A stretch of DNA of 64,000 nt from JAJDFU01 sp964640855 (GCA_964640855.1 CAZXIX010000007.1:21472-85471); one strand, 5' to 3'. Numbered from the stretch's first letter, positions 51,549 to 61,183 are shown. Notes: a model not told the origin generated them from the letters alone. A program made the numbers and translations.

Positions 51549-53526
51549 TTAGGGACAGGCGGCAACGGTAGCATTCTGGTCCCCACCAATAACGGATTGC
51601 CATACCGACAGGTCCAATTTGTGGGTGGATTCGAAGGAACAGCATTTGCCCAGGTCGTCTAAACTTCCCTGGCTTAGGTCCAGACAGTATTCGTTGTGGT
51701 CGCCCCGCCAAATGGCGCTGGGGGTACTTTGACTCTGGGAATAAATAAACTGAATAGCGGCACCTCGTTCATGAACGCTCATTCCGTTTTCCGCAAGATG
51801 CTCCAACCGGTTTCGGTTGAAATTCAACTCATGGGTAATATCATCCGGCGAGTGTGACCAGATGAAAACCAGGTTTCTCCCGCAATCGTAAACGTGATTG
51901 TCCTCAAAATGGATCCGGTCCGCATTATGGGCGTAATATCCGGCCGTTGCAACTCTTGATATGCTGTTGTGCGAAAGGGTGTGCTCGTCGGCTCCGTCGT
52001 CGGTATAGATTCCAAATGCCTGCTGGGCTCCGTCCCGCGTACCGGAAAAATTACCAAAGATGTGGGAGATGGTATTGTGCTGAACATAGCACATGCCGGG
52101 CTGATCGATATCGCCTTTTTCAAAGCAGTAGATCGCCCCCCCGTCGTTGAGCAAAAGCATTCCGCTATCCAGGGTGTTGTAGCGAATCCGGCAATTCGAC
52201 CCCAGATAATTGATGCCGATGTACCCGAAATGGCTTATGGTATTGGAATCGACCATCGCTTCATCGTTGTAGGCAGCAATAGCCGGTTCTCCACCGGCCC
52301 CTGTCTGCATCATTTGATCCCAAAGACCCGTATTTCGGATGATATTGCGGATGATCCGAACCTCGCTGCCGCTGTCTTGCCCGCCGAATTTCGCCCTTAT
52401 TGCATTGGTTGATGAGCTTTCAAAGTAATTGTCCCGGATAAGCGTACCGCTGCTATTGGAATAATCGACGCCGTTCTCATTGTATAAAAATCGACACCCT
52501 CTGACGGTATTCTGGTTTGAGCCTCGGGTGTCCACACCCGCGTAATTGAAACCCACGATCTCCAGGCCCTCTACGATGGACCCTCGAGCCGAGGCTTCGA
52601 TTTGCACCCCTCTGTCTAAGGTGGAAAGCTGAATGTCTGTCGGACCCGAAGCACCGAAATAGACGTACAATTTATTGGCAGAAGGATCGTAGACNNNNNN
52701 NNNNGTCACAAAATGCCTTATCCCGGGTAAAGGCAATGCCGTCTCCTCCTTCCGGCATATAGGTTTGCTGACCATCTCTCCTTTTGAATTCAAGGTAGAA
52801 GGCCTTTTCGCCCCGCACGGAAGTGATGTCGCTGTAAAACAACCGATAACTGGTTTTGACGATCGCCTCAGCCTGGTTCAAAAAGCCCAGCCTGCTGATT
52901 TCAACGGCGGATACGGATTGGGAATTGGGATCGACGGCAGTCAGATTGAACCAACCAAATTCAGGTTTGCGACCTTGCTGGTAATTAACTCGCTTGATCA
53001 GCACACTGTTGGGATAGGATTGCAAGGGAGCGGACGGGCTGGCACTATACAAACCGGCCCCTTCATTGGTCCATTCGGAAAGGGTTTCGTACCCGGACAG
53101 AACGGCCGGCTCGGTACCGTTGTAGGGATAAGGGATCAGATGGATCTTTTTGTCCAACCTGATTTCCTCGTGCAGGGTATCCCCTCGTAGAAGGGCGATC
53201 CTGGCGCCGGAAGAAGCCGCTTGATAAGCGGAGGCAAAGGTTTTCTTGGCTTCCGATGGACTCCGTCCGCTGTTGCTATCGCTTCCGCGGGTAGGGTCTA
53301 CAAAAAAATCGACCGATAGAACTGCTCGGGCCGGGGCCTCCGGATCCCGGACATCTGCCTCCACAGCCCCTCGTTTCCGGATGTTTTGCAGGACGGTTTC
53401 CAGAGTGGAAGCTTTCGGCTCCCGTTCCCTGGTAACCAACAGATCGATAACAAAATCCCGGCCCAGCCATCCGGCGAGCATAAGGACGGCGAAAAGAAGC
53501 AACCCCAAAAATAATTTCCTGACCAT
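51549..53526 (-). CDS. right-handed parallel beta-helix protein, interrupted by an assembly gap
   Basis: A single gene split by 10 N at 52695-52704. The N-terminal part (from 53526) has a membrane helix (about 6-25), then DFFVDPTRGSDSNSG and ASSGARIALLRGDTL. This is the opening of secreted pectate-lyase-like beta-helix proteins. The part after the gap (VYDPSANKLYVYFG...) holds repeated short strands with asparagines (IRNTG, DSNTISHFGY, VQHNTISH), ending ATVAACP. The two halves read in different frames, which is expected since 10 N is a placeholder and not the true gap length. The product is about 660 residues plus the missing bases. Likely an extracellular polysaccharide-binding or -degrading protein; no catalytic residues can be assigned. 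Confidence 0.8.
52695..52704. other. assembly gap (10 N)
   Basis: Ten N bases, a standard scaffold placeholder, inside the beta-helix gene. Flanks fit one gene on both sides, so the missing sequence is probably short. Confidence 0.98.
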
Positions 53527-53955
53527 GAAAAGACCTTTTGAATTCTGATTATCCCCGTTTTTTCTCCAGTCACCTTCCTCTTCCAGCCGGAATATTAGGG
53601 AAAGTTATCCGTTTGGGATACTGCCATTCCGCCAGAGAAGTCCTGATTTTCCCTTATTGAATTACCCGGGAACCGACCGCTTTTTGGCCGGAGTTTCGGA
53701 CAGCCTCCACAAAGGGAATGGAGGCTGCACCCGTATACGAAGCCGGACTTATTGGAGTTGGCAGATAGCCTTATTGCCCACTCAGGCACAACCAAACACA
53801 AACTCACATCACCATGCCTCGGGTTGCGTACTTAATCGGTTTACAGAGCTTGGTTTGGAGGGTTGAGACGATAAGCTGTCGTTTCCGGGACCATGCTGTT
53901 TTCCGGTCTACCAGCTATTTTTTCCTAATTTGCGTGCTTCATTGAAAAAAGCAAT
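53527..53955. other. 429-base intergenic region upstream of the symporter
   Basis: No convincing gene. It holds a perfect 9-base hairpin at 53701-53727. A -7-like CCTAATTTG, with the spacer one base short, lies at about 53926-53934. A short ORF (53657-53866) shows no sign of coding. Confidence 0.5.
53701..53727. other. perfect 9-bp hairpin
   Basis: CAGCCTCCA (53701-53709) pairs with TGGAGGCTG (53719-53727) across nine bases. No adjacent T-run, so it may be a regulatory structure or a small transcript end. Confidence 0.45.
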
Positions 53956-55380
53956 ATGAAACGCTTACCCTTGCACGTCCGGATCATCATTGGTCTGGTA
54001 CTGGGCATCATCTACGCCTTTGTTTCCAGCTACCTGGGCTGGAACCAGTTCACCCTCGACTGGATAAACCCTTTCGGCGATATATTCATCCGGTTGCTCA
54101 AATTCATAGCCGTCCCGCTGGTCCTTTTTTCCATCATCAGCGGGGTTTCTGCCTTGCCGGATCCCAGTAAACTAGGCCGCATGGGGGCCAAAACGCTGGT
54201 TGCCTACATGATCACTACCGTGACTGCCGTGGGTATCGGCCTGCTTTTGGTCAACACGCTTCGCCCGGGCGAGTACGTGGGAGAAGAGCAGCGCATCAAA
54301 AACCGGATCAAATACGAAATGTGGGCCTCTTCTACGCCTGGCGTCGGCTTGCTCGACGATCGGAATTTTTCCCAGAACCCCGAATACGCCGAGTACGTGG
54401 ACGATGCCCAGCTGGCGCTGCAGGAAGAATCCGCCAATCAGGACGTGAGGCAGCGAATGGAAGCTGCCGAGCAAATGAAGCAGGGCAGTCCCCTTCAATT
54501 TCTGGTGGATTTCGTACCGGATAACATTACTGCTGCGCTTGCCGACGGGGGCCGAATGCTCCAGGTCATCTTTTTCGCTATCTTCTTCGGCATTGTTCTG
54601 CTCATGCTGCCCAATGAGACCACTCAGCCCGTGGTGGCTCTGGTAAACAGTGTCAACGAGGTCTTCCTGAAAATGGTGGAGGTCATCATGGATGCCGCCC
54701 CTTTCTTCGTCTTTGCGCTTATGGCCGGTGTCATAGCAGAAATGGCCGACACCCCCAGGGATGTGCTTGAGATCTTTAAGGGGTTGCTCTCCTACTCCAT
54801 CGTTCTCCTGATCGGGCTCTTTTTCATGATCCTGGTTTTCTACCCGGGAATCATCTGGCTGGTCACGCGAAAATTCGGATACAACGATTTTATGCGGCGG
54901 ATCAGCCCGGCCCAGTTCCTGGCTTTTAGTACGAGCTCGAGCGCCGCTACCTTACCCGTGACCATGGAATGCGTACGCGACAACCTGGGCGTTTCGGCCA
55001 GTGTCACCAACTTCGTTCTGCCCATCGGAGCTACGGTGAACATGGACGGTACCAGCCTTTACCAGGCCGTTGCCGTGGTTTTCATGGCCCAGATGCATAT
55101 GGTCGACCTGACCTTCGGCCAACAATTGACCATCGTGCTCACGGCCACCCTCGCCTCGATCGGTTCGGCTGCCGTGCCCAGCGCCGGATTGGTCATGATG
55201 ATCGTTGTCTTGCAATCCGTCGGCCTCAATCCAGCCTGGATCGCTATCATCTTTCCGGTCGACCGGATCCTGGATATGGTGCGTACGGTAGTAAATGTGA
55301 CGGGAGATGCAACGGTTTCCACCATAATTGCCATGAGTGAAGGGGAATTGAATCCCCCTGACCGCATGCAAACCGTCTGA
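53956..55380 (+). CDS. dicarboxylate/amino acid:cation symporter (DAACS family)
   Basis: 474 residues with many hydrophobic segments. DAACS carriers take up glutamate, aspartate or C4-dicarboxylates with Na+ or H+. Signature elements: FLLKFIAVPLVLFSIISGV-type segment near residue 50, SSSAATLPVTMECVRDNLG (re-entrant loop 1) and NMDGTSLYQ (transmembrane 7 substrate/ion site). An insertion of about 90 residues (about 95-190) between early helices is hydrophilic and unusual for the short bacterial members. Leads a probable operon with the thioredoxin lipoprotein and the TIR-TPR-SDR gene. Confidence 0.93.
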   Translation: MKRLPLHVRIIIGLVLGIIYAFVSSYLGWNQFTLDWINPFGDIFIRLLKFIAVPLVLFSIISGVSALPDPSKLGRMGAKTLVAYMITTVTAVGIGLLLVNTLRPGEYVGEEQRIKNRIKYEMWASSTPGVGLLDDRNFSQNPEYAEYVDDAQLALQEESANQDVRQRMEAAEQMKQGSPLQFLVDFVPDNITAALADGGRMLQVIFFAIFFGIVLLMLPNETTQPVVALVNSVNEVFLKMVEVIMDAAPFFVFALMAGVIAEMADTPRDVLEIFKGLLSYSIVLLIGLFFMILVFYPGIIWLVTRKFGYNDFMRRISPAQFLAFSTSSSAATLPVTMECVRDNLGVSASVTNFVLPIGATVNMDGTSLYQAVAVVFMAQMHMVDLTFGQQLTIVLTATLASIGSAAVPSAGLVMMIVVLQSVGLNPAWIAIIFPVDRILDMVRTVVNVTGDATVSTIIAMSEGELNPPDRMQTV

Positions 55381-55447
55381 CGCTTCCTGTGTTGTAGAAA
55401 AGGGTGATGCATCGCTTGGGATGCCACCGAACGCAAACTTGATCCCT

Positions 55448-56767
55448 ATGTCCGGAAAGTCATTGTATTGGGCCCTGGCGGCTCTCCCGCTTCTGTCCTC
55501 CTGCATTCGAATTGAAAGCGCTTTCGTGGGCCTGCCACCGGGTCCCTGGCGGGCAGAGATTACCCTGACGGAAAACCCGGACGCCATGCGCGAACTGGAG
55601 GATGACATTTCGATTGGGATCGAGGAAATCGCCCAAGGCAAACTCCCCTTCAACTTCGAGGTAAGCTATGTATCAGACAGCAGTTTTTACCTGGAAATCC
55701 TGAATGGAGAAGAGCGCATCCGGGTGGATGACATTACCATGGGGCTGGATCGCAGCACCGGCAGGGATACGATCCTGATCCGGTTCCCAGGCTATGAAAG
55801 TTATATTGACGGAGAGTTTGAGGAAAATGAGATCCGGGGCGAATTTGTGGACCCCAGCCGGGGACCGGATTACCGGCTCCCCTTCCGGGCCCGGTTTGGT
55901 CAGGACCATCGCTTTACCCGTTTGCGAAAAACGCCGGACCAGGACTTGAGCGGAAAGTGGGAAGTGGCCTTCGAATTTGAGACCGACGAGCCTTACCCTG
56001 CCGTCGGAATTTTCGAGCAGGACGGGAACCAACTTTACGGTACCTTCCTGACTGAAACCGGGGATTATCGTTATCTCGAGGGTACCGTACAAGCTGATAA
56101 GGCCTATCTGTCGGTTTTTGATGGGGCGCATCTGTTCCTTTTCGAAGCCAAAATTCAGCCGGACGGAAGCCTGCTGGGAAGCTTTCGCTCGGGAAAGCAT
56201 TACCGGAGCCTCTGGAAAGCAACCCGCAACGAAAACGCCCGACTTTCAGGTTTGACCGAACACATCGAGGTCGTAAAGCCCGAACCTTTCGATTTGACCT
56301 TTGAACTCCCCAATGGCGAACCCTATCGGATCTCGGAAGTGGATGCCGGCGTCAAGCTGGTACAGATTATGGGTACCTGGTGTCCGAACTGCAAAGACGA
56401 GACCAAATTCCTGATCGAATTTCTGAATACCCGCCCAACTGATGCGATTACGGCCCTGGGCGTAGCCTACGAGAGGCGATCTCGGGAAGATGCCATTCGA
56501 TATCTTCCCGTTTATGTCCGGAAAATGGATATCCCCTATCCCATTGCCTACGGAGGTAGCCTGTCTAAGGAGGAAGCCGGCAAAACATTTTCCATGTTGA
56601 GTGAAATCCAGGCCTGGCCGACCTTGCTGGTGCTGGATCAAAAAAACAGGATACGACGCGTGTATTCGGGATTCTTAGGCCCGGCGACCTCTGGCTTTAC
56701 TGCCTTTCGGGAGGATTTTAATCAAATTACCCAAGAACTAATGGAAGAATACCGTTCTAAAGGGTAA
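55448..56767 (+). CDS. TlpA-like thioredoxin-fold lipoprotein
   Basis: 439 residues. Lipoprotein signal (lipobox LSSC, Cys19), then a beta-rich domain (about 34-260) without a recognised family, then a thioredoxin-like domain (about 278-439). The redox motif WCPNC has its cysteines at 312 and 315. The helix-strand pattern after it (IEFLNTRP, ITALGVAYERR, PTLLVLDQKNRI) is that of TlpA/ResA-type oxidoreductases. These reduce or isomerise disulfides of envelope proteins. The frame is open upstream to 55421, but ATG 55448 begins the signal peptide. It follows the symporter by 67 bases and precedes the TIR-TPR-SDR gene by 28 bases. Confidence 0.88.
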   Translation: MSGKSLYWALAALPLLSSCIRIESAFVGLPPGPWRAEITLTENPDAMRELEDDISIGIEEIAQGKLPFNFEVSYVSDSSFYLEILNGEERIRVDDITMGLDRSTGRDTILIRFPGYESYIDGEFEENEIRGEFVDPSRGPDYRLPFRARFGQDHRFTRLRKTPDQDLSGKWEVAFEFETDEPYPAVGIFEQDGNQLYGTFLTETGDYRYLEGTVQADKAYLSVFDGAHLFLFEAKIQPDGSLLGSFRSGKHYRSLWKATRNENARLSGLTEHIEVVKPEPFDLTFELPNGEPYRISEVDAGVKLVQIMGTWCPNCKDETKFLIEFLNTRPTDAITALGVAYERRSREDAIRYLPVYVRKMDIPYPIAYGGSLSKEEAGKTFSMLSEIQAWPTLLVLDQKNRIRRVYSGFLGPATSGFTAFREDFNQITQELMEEYRSKG

Positions 56768-56795
56768 CTTAACCATTGAATGAAATTTAACTCCC

Positions 56796-59387
56796 ATGGC
56801 CATTGCAAACCTGAATCTAGGTTACTGCATTGATAATGTTCAAACTGCAGAAGTGCTAGACGAACGCCTGAGCGCAGCCCAATTCCAGATCCACCACATC
56901 TACAGCAAGCAAGATCAGGCAGGCGGCAGTTTGTCCGAACAATTACTCAGCAGTCCCCACCCTACCCTCCTCCTGATCAGCGACAACTTCCTGAAGTCCG
57001 TCGCCTGCATGAGCGGCAGCCTTCAACTGCTGCAGCGAAAGAAGGATGACATCCTCCCGCTGATCATCGACGGATTCGACAAATCCGAACCCGAAAAAGT
57101 AATTCATACCCAATTCGAAAGGGTCAGCGATATCATCCAGTACATCAATTACTGGCAGGAACAATATCTCGACCTGCGGCGCCAAAAAAGGCAATTGGAC
57201 CTGGATAGCGAAGAGGCGTTCCATAAATATCTCCGGGATGTCCGGAGTATCTCCGGGGAAGCCGGCGAATTCCTGCGTTTGCTTCGCAACATGACCTTCT
57301 ACCGGATCGAAGAATTCAGTCAAAATAATTATCAGGCCCTTTTTCGCTTTCTGGGCAAGGAGGCCGAATGGCAATCCGCCTCCGAGATTCCGAACATGCC
57401 GGCACAAGAGGGAAATACATCCGCCGGGCCCGACCCGAAGGTGGTTTCTCAAATCCCGGGAATCGATTTGCTTCCGGAAGAGCAGCCCAACCCGGGAGCC
57501 CGGCCCGAAGCGAACCCTACACCTAAGCCCGACCCTGTGGAGCGGAAAGCCCGGATCGACCAGCTGATCGCTTCCGGTCAGCAGGAAGAGGCCGTCCGGC
57601 TTTTGGACGAAAGCCTGGCAGAAGACCCCCAATCCGCCAGTTTCCTTTTTCAAAAGGCCCTCCTTCTCAGCCGAATGGGCGGAGAGAAGTTCCCGGAAGC
57701 CATTCAGACGCTGGATCAGCTGCTGCAGGTAAGACCCGTACACCTCGAAGGACGCTTTCTGCGCGCTGAACTGAAAGAGAAAGAAAGCGACTACGCAGGG
57801 GCCCGCCACGACTACGAGCGCGTGCTCGACCTGGACCCCGATCATCCCACGGCTTCCCTCCGATTGGGCATTCTCCTGGCCAATCACTTACGGAACGAAC
57901 CCCTGGAAGCCGCCCGGGTCCTGCAAGTTGCCATCCGCAAGGATCCCCAGAATGCTGAGGCCCCCTATCAATATGCGCTTTTACTAAAAAATCAACTCCG
58001 GCAGCTGGAGTCCTCTTTACCCCAGTTCGAAAAAGCCATTTCCCTCAATCCGGACAATGCTTTTGCCCGGCTCGATCTGGCCTATACGCTGAAAGAACTC
58101 GGAAGAGAAAAGGACGCTTTCGAATCTTATCAGATGGCCCTGGAGTTGGCCCCCAACTTGCGAACAGAGAAAAAAGATCAATACTTCTTCGTTCAGCCCA
58201 GGGTAGAAAGCGAATTTTCGGAAAAGCGGGATTCTTTTCCTTCCGAAACGGAATCCCAGACACCTCCCCGGGAAGAAAGCCGGAAAGCGCCCGCAGAAGA
58301 AGAGTCCCAGCCTCCTTTTTTGGAGAGCAATGGAATAGGTCGGTATGATGCCGCCCCGGAGGAGGATAAAAGTACAGAGCCGGAACACCTTCAATTCCAG
58401 GCCTCTAAACCTGAAGCTTTCCCCTCCGATTCGGAGGATCTTTTCCCGGAAGATGCCGGCGCTCCGGAGGTGGATGCGCCGGTAGAGGAGCCGGAGGAAG
58501 ACGATACGATCAATGCTCTCAAAGACAACCTTCAAAAACTGGAACTGCTGCTTGCCGAGCGCCGCCGCCGGGAAAAAGAGGCTCTGGAGGCCCACATTGC
58601 CTCCCAGACAGACAAACAGACCGTTCTGATCACCGGAGCAAGCTCGGGAATTGGGCGGGCTACCGCTCGAAAGTTTGCCGAAAACGGCTATCGCATCATC
58701 GTGACCGGGCGCCGCTCCGACCGATTGATGGCCATGAAGGAGGAGTTTTCAGAGGAGTACGAAAATATGGATATCTATCCTCTTCCCTTCGATGTACGCG
58801 ATCTGGGCAGCATCCAATTGGCTTTAAATCGACTGCCTGAGGACTGGAAGAAGGTCGATATTCTGATCAACAATGCCGGCAAAGCTAAAGGACTGGATCC
58901 CATACACCAGGGCAATATCGATCATTGGAATGAGATGATCGACACCAACCTGAAAGGCCTGCTGTACCTCACCCGCGCCATCAGCCCGGGCATGGTCGAG
59001 CGCCGGAAAGGGCACATCATCAACGTAGGATCGATTGCAGGAAAAGAGGTTTATCCCAAAGGAGGCGTTTATTGCGCCACGAAATTCGGGGTGGAAGCCT
59101 TGACCCAGGCTATGCGACTGGATTTCCATGCTTACGGAATTCGGGTAGGCCAGGTGAGTCCCGGCCATGTGGAAGAGACAGAGTTTGCCTTGGTACGCTT
59201 TGATGGGGACGGTCAGAAAGCCCGGATCTACGATGATTTTCAACCTCTGAGAGCTTCTGACGTAGCAGAGGCCATTTTCTTCATAGCGACGCAGCCTCCC
59301 CACGTCAACGTGCAGGATATCCTGTTGATGGGAGCCCAGCAGGCCAGCGCCACGATCATTGACCGGAGCGGACGATCTACTTCCTGA
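56796..59387 (+). CDS. TIR-like / TPR / short-chain dehydrogenase fusion protein
   Basis: 863 residues in one unbroken frame, no signal peptide. Residues about 5-95 resemble a TIR domain: LGYCIDNV, then AAQFQIHHIY, then LLLISDNFLKSVAC and DDILPLIID strands in TIR order. The Glu expected shortly after the Cys of a catalytic TIR is absent (the local sequence is CMSGSL, 71-76), so NAD hydrolysis is doubtful. Residues about 250-455 are TPR-like. Residues about 460-570 are acidic and low-complexity, then a coiled coil (about 572-602). The C-terminal 255 residues are a complete SDR domain with TGASSGIG (613-620), NNAG (692-695), and catalytic Asn718, Ser746, Tyr759 and Lys763. It belongs to the YdfG-like group of NADP-dependent 3-hydroxy acid dehydrogenases; Arg639-640 after strand B suggests NADP. 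The combination is unusual. Confidence 0.85.
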   Translation: MAIANLNLGYCIDNVQTAEVLDERLSAAQFQIHHIYSKQDQAGGSLSEQLLSSPHPTLLLISDNFLKSVACMSGSLQLLQRKKDDILPLIIDGFDKSEPEKVIHTQFERVSDIIQYINYWQEQYLDLRRQKRQLDLDSEEAFHKYLRDVRSISGEAGEFLRLLRNMTFYRIEEFSQNNYQALFRFLGKEAEWQSASEIPNMPAQEGNTSAGPDPKVVSQIPGIDLLPEEQPNPGARPEANPTPKPDPVERKARIDQLIASGQQEEAVRLLDESLAEDPQSASFLFQKALLLSRMGGEKFPEAIQTLDQLLQVRPVHLEGRFLRAELKEKESDYAGARHDYERVLDLDPDHPTASLRLGILLANHLRNEPLEAARVLQVAIRKDPQNAEAPYQYALLLKNQLRQLESSLPQFEKAISLNPDNAFARLDLAYTLKELGREKDAFESYQMALELAPNLRTEKKDQYFFVQPRVESEFSEKRDSFPSETESQTPPREESRKAPAEEESQPPFLESNGIGRYDAAPEEDKSTEPEHLQFQASKPEAFPSDSEDLFPEDAGAPEVDAPVEEPEEDDTINALKDNLQKLELLLAERRRREKEALEAHIASQTDKQTVLITGASSGIGRATARKFAENGYRIIVTGRRSDRLMAMKEEFSEEYENMDIYPLPFDVRDLGSIQLALNRLPEDWKKVDILINNAGKAKGLDPIHQGNIDHWNEMIDTNLKGLLYLTRAISPGMVERRKGHIINVGSIAGKEVYPKGGVYCATKFGVEALTQAMRLDFHAYGIRVGQVSPGHVEETEFALVRFDGDGQKARIYDDFQPLRASDVAEAIFFIATQPPHVNVQDILLMGAQQASATIIDRSGRSTS

Positions 59388-59399
59388 TCCCGTACATGC

Positions 59400-59930
59400 T
59401 CAGCGATCCAGCAAATAAGCCTTCAGGCCCTCGGCGTCCTGTGGCTTCATGCGACCACTCAGAACCAGGCGTACCTCTCTGCGACGGGGAGCGCTTTCAT
59501 ATCGTTGCTGTTCGATCTCCGTCAGGGGAAGAACCGGAGGAACCGGCACGGGTTTTCCCTGTTCGTCCAGCGCCACAAAAGTGTAATAGGATTGGTTGCA
59601 CTTCCGGCTATTGTGTCCTTTTATGTCTGCCGCAAAAACCTCGCAGAATATTTCCACAGAAGTCCGGAAGGCCCGGGTGACCGTCGCTTCAATGGTGACT
59701 ATGTCTCCGATGGATATAGGCCTTTGAAAAGAAACGTGGTCGACCGAAGCTGTTACCACATGGGCTTCGCAATGTTTGCCGGCGCAAATCCCCCCGGCAA
59801 TGTCCATCCATCTCAGCAGATTTCCACCCATGAGGTTGCCCATCGGATTCCCATCGTTAGGCATGACCATCTGGGTTATCACCGTTTTAGACAGATCGAC
59901 CCGCTTGGGGTTTGGTTTTGCATCTTTCAT
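59400..59930 (-). CDS. acyl-CoA thioesterase, hotdog fold (YciA-like)
   Basis: 176 residues. Hotdog acyl-CoA thioesterases hydrolyse acyl-CoA to free acid and CoA. It has NPMGNLMGGNLLRWMD near residue 28 and VVTASVDHVSFQRPISIGDIVTIEA, typical of the YciA/BACH group. The frame extends to 60068, but ATG 59930 gives the normal N-terminus. Third gene of a minus-strand cluster with lipB and a conserved unknown (gap 11 bases). Convergent with the TIR-TPR-SDR gene. Confidence 0.88.
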   Translation of the reverse strand: MKDAKPNPKRVDLSKTVITQMVMPNDGNPMGNLMGGNLLRWMDIAGGICAGKHCEAHVVTASVDHVSFQRPISIGDIVTIEATVTRAFRTSVEIFCEVFAADIKGHNSRKCNQSYYTFVALDEQGKPVPVPPVLPLTEIEQQRYESAPRRREVRLVLSGRMKPQDAEGLKAYLLDR

Positions 59931-59941
59931 TGGGCATGCTT

Positions 59942-60352
59942 TTACCGGATCATAACGCCTTTTCGCTCCATGATCGGGATGGTTGTAAAGTGCTCCTCCG
60001 AAATGCTGCCTTTTACAAAGACATACTTCCGGTCGTACATATAGCCGTCGTGTACGAAGCTGATCCAATACTCGTTAGCCATTTGAAACAGGTCCTCCGG
60101 TATGGGCTCGATGAGCACACATCGCTTGGGGCCGATCTCTTCGAAATAATGCCGCAGGGTGGTTGTTTTTCTCGCTTCGCCTTCCAGTTGGCCGTACCCC
60201 TTGGAATTGATCAACACATTGCGAAGCGTGCTGTCCTTTAAATTCACTAAAAAAGTGTCCCAAAGGACGACTTCTTCGTCTTCTTTCTTTTCGCGCGGAA
60301 CAATAGCAATCCCTACATCTTCAACTTTCAGCTGGAGAATATCCTTCTTCAT
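59942..60352 (-). CDS. conserved hypothetical protein between lipB and thioesterase
   Basis: 136 residues, not recognised. It is a small alpha/beta protein with VLWDTFLVNLKDSTLRNVLINSKGY and KRCVLIEPIPEDLF, ending IPIMERKGVMIR; no signal peptide. The start ATG at 60352 overlaps the end of lipB by 32 bases, so translation is probably coupled. An alternative ATG at 60376 adds eight residues. Cotranscription with lipB is the only clue to its role. Confidence 0.75.
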   Translation of the reverse strand: MKKDILQLKVEDVGIAIVPREKKEDEEVVLWDTFLVNLKDSTLRNVLINSKGYGQLEGEARKTTTLRHYFEEIGPKRCVLIEPIPEDLFQMANEYWISFVHDGYMYDRKYVFVKGSISEEHFTTIPIMERKGVMIR

Positions 60353-61070
60353 TCGTCTTGGTGTATTCATATTCAAACAGATCGGCCAGATGGGTCCGCA
60401 CCCGGTCCTTTATCTCGGCCATGGGAATCTCCCTTCCCAATTCTCTGGCCATAGAGGTTACTTCCCGCCCCTTTTCCTGTATACCGCAAGGCACGATGTG
60501 ATCGAAATGATCCAATTGAGTATTGACATTAAAGGCGAAGCCATGCAGGGTCACCCATCGGGAAAGATGTACGCCTATGGCGCAGATCTTTCGCTTTACC
60601 GAATGGTCTGGATCATGAAGCCAAACCCCGGTAAAGCCTTTTTCCCGAAATCCCTGCAAGCCGTAAGTGGCCAGTGTCCGAATGACGGCTTCCTCCAGAA
60701 ACCGAACGTACCGGTGTACATCCGTAAAGAAGTCGTCGAGATCAAAGATGGGATAGCCTACCAGCTGGCCGGGCCCGTGATAGGTAATATCCCCGCCCCG
60801 ATTGATCTTGAAAAAGGAAAATCCTTCTCTTTTTAGAGAGGATTCGGAAAGGAGTAAATGTTGGGAGGAACCGCTCTTTCCGAGGGTAAAAACGGGATCG
60901 TGCTCACAAAAAAGAAGGTGGTGCAAAGGAGGATCCACCGGAAGGCCTTCCTTCCTCATTTCGCGTTCGACAAGCTTCTTATGTATTAAAGCCTGATGTA
61001 ATTCCGTTTGCAATTGCCAGGCCTCTGCAAAAGCCATCCTTCCCAGATCTGTAAACTGCACTTTCTTCAT
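60321..61070 (-). CDS. lipB: octanoyltransferase LipB
   Basis: 249 residues. LipB moves octanoyl from acyl carrier protein to lipoyl domains of dehydrogenase complexes. The nucleotide/lipid site RGGDITYHGPGQLVGYP is intact, as are the catalytic lysine region KICAIGVH and the nucleophile Cys in IVPCGI. Length is a little above the family norm because of a charged C-terminal tail. A TACCTTTA at 61078-61085 (minus) is one base off the -7 consensus but lies only 8 bases from the ATG. First gene of a three-gene cluster. Confidence 0.95.
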   Translation of the reverse strand: MKKVQFTDLGRMAFAEAWQLQTELHQALIHKKLVEREMRKEGLPVDPPLHHLLFCEHDPVFTLGKSGSSQHLLLSESSLKREGFSFFKINRGGDITYHGPGQLVGYPIFDLDDFFTDVHRYVRFLEEAVIRTLATYGLQGFREKGFTGVWLHDPDHSVKRKICAIGVHLSRWVTLHGFAFNVNTQLDHFDHIVPCGIQEKGREVTSMARELGREIPMAEIKDRVRTHLADLFEYEYTKTNEEGYSPAES

Positions 61071-61183
61071 GGATACATAAAGGTACCAAGTTCTATTACT
61101 TTTCGAACAACCCTGAACTCACTCGAAAAGTTGGTTTTACCTCCAGCTTACGCAGAATTCCTTCGCAAACGGGATGGTTTTTC

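Noticed and set aside
53657..53866. A 69-codon frame in the region before the symporter
   Set aside because: No homology, no signal, and it overlaps a hairpin; probably chance.
56796..57080. TIR-like domain considered as part of a Thoeris or CBASS defence system
   Set aside because: No ThsA, cyclase or other defence gene is adjacent, the neighbours are ordinary metabolic genes, and the catalytic Glu seems missing.
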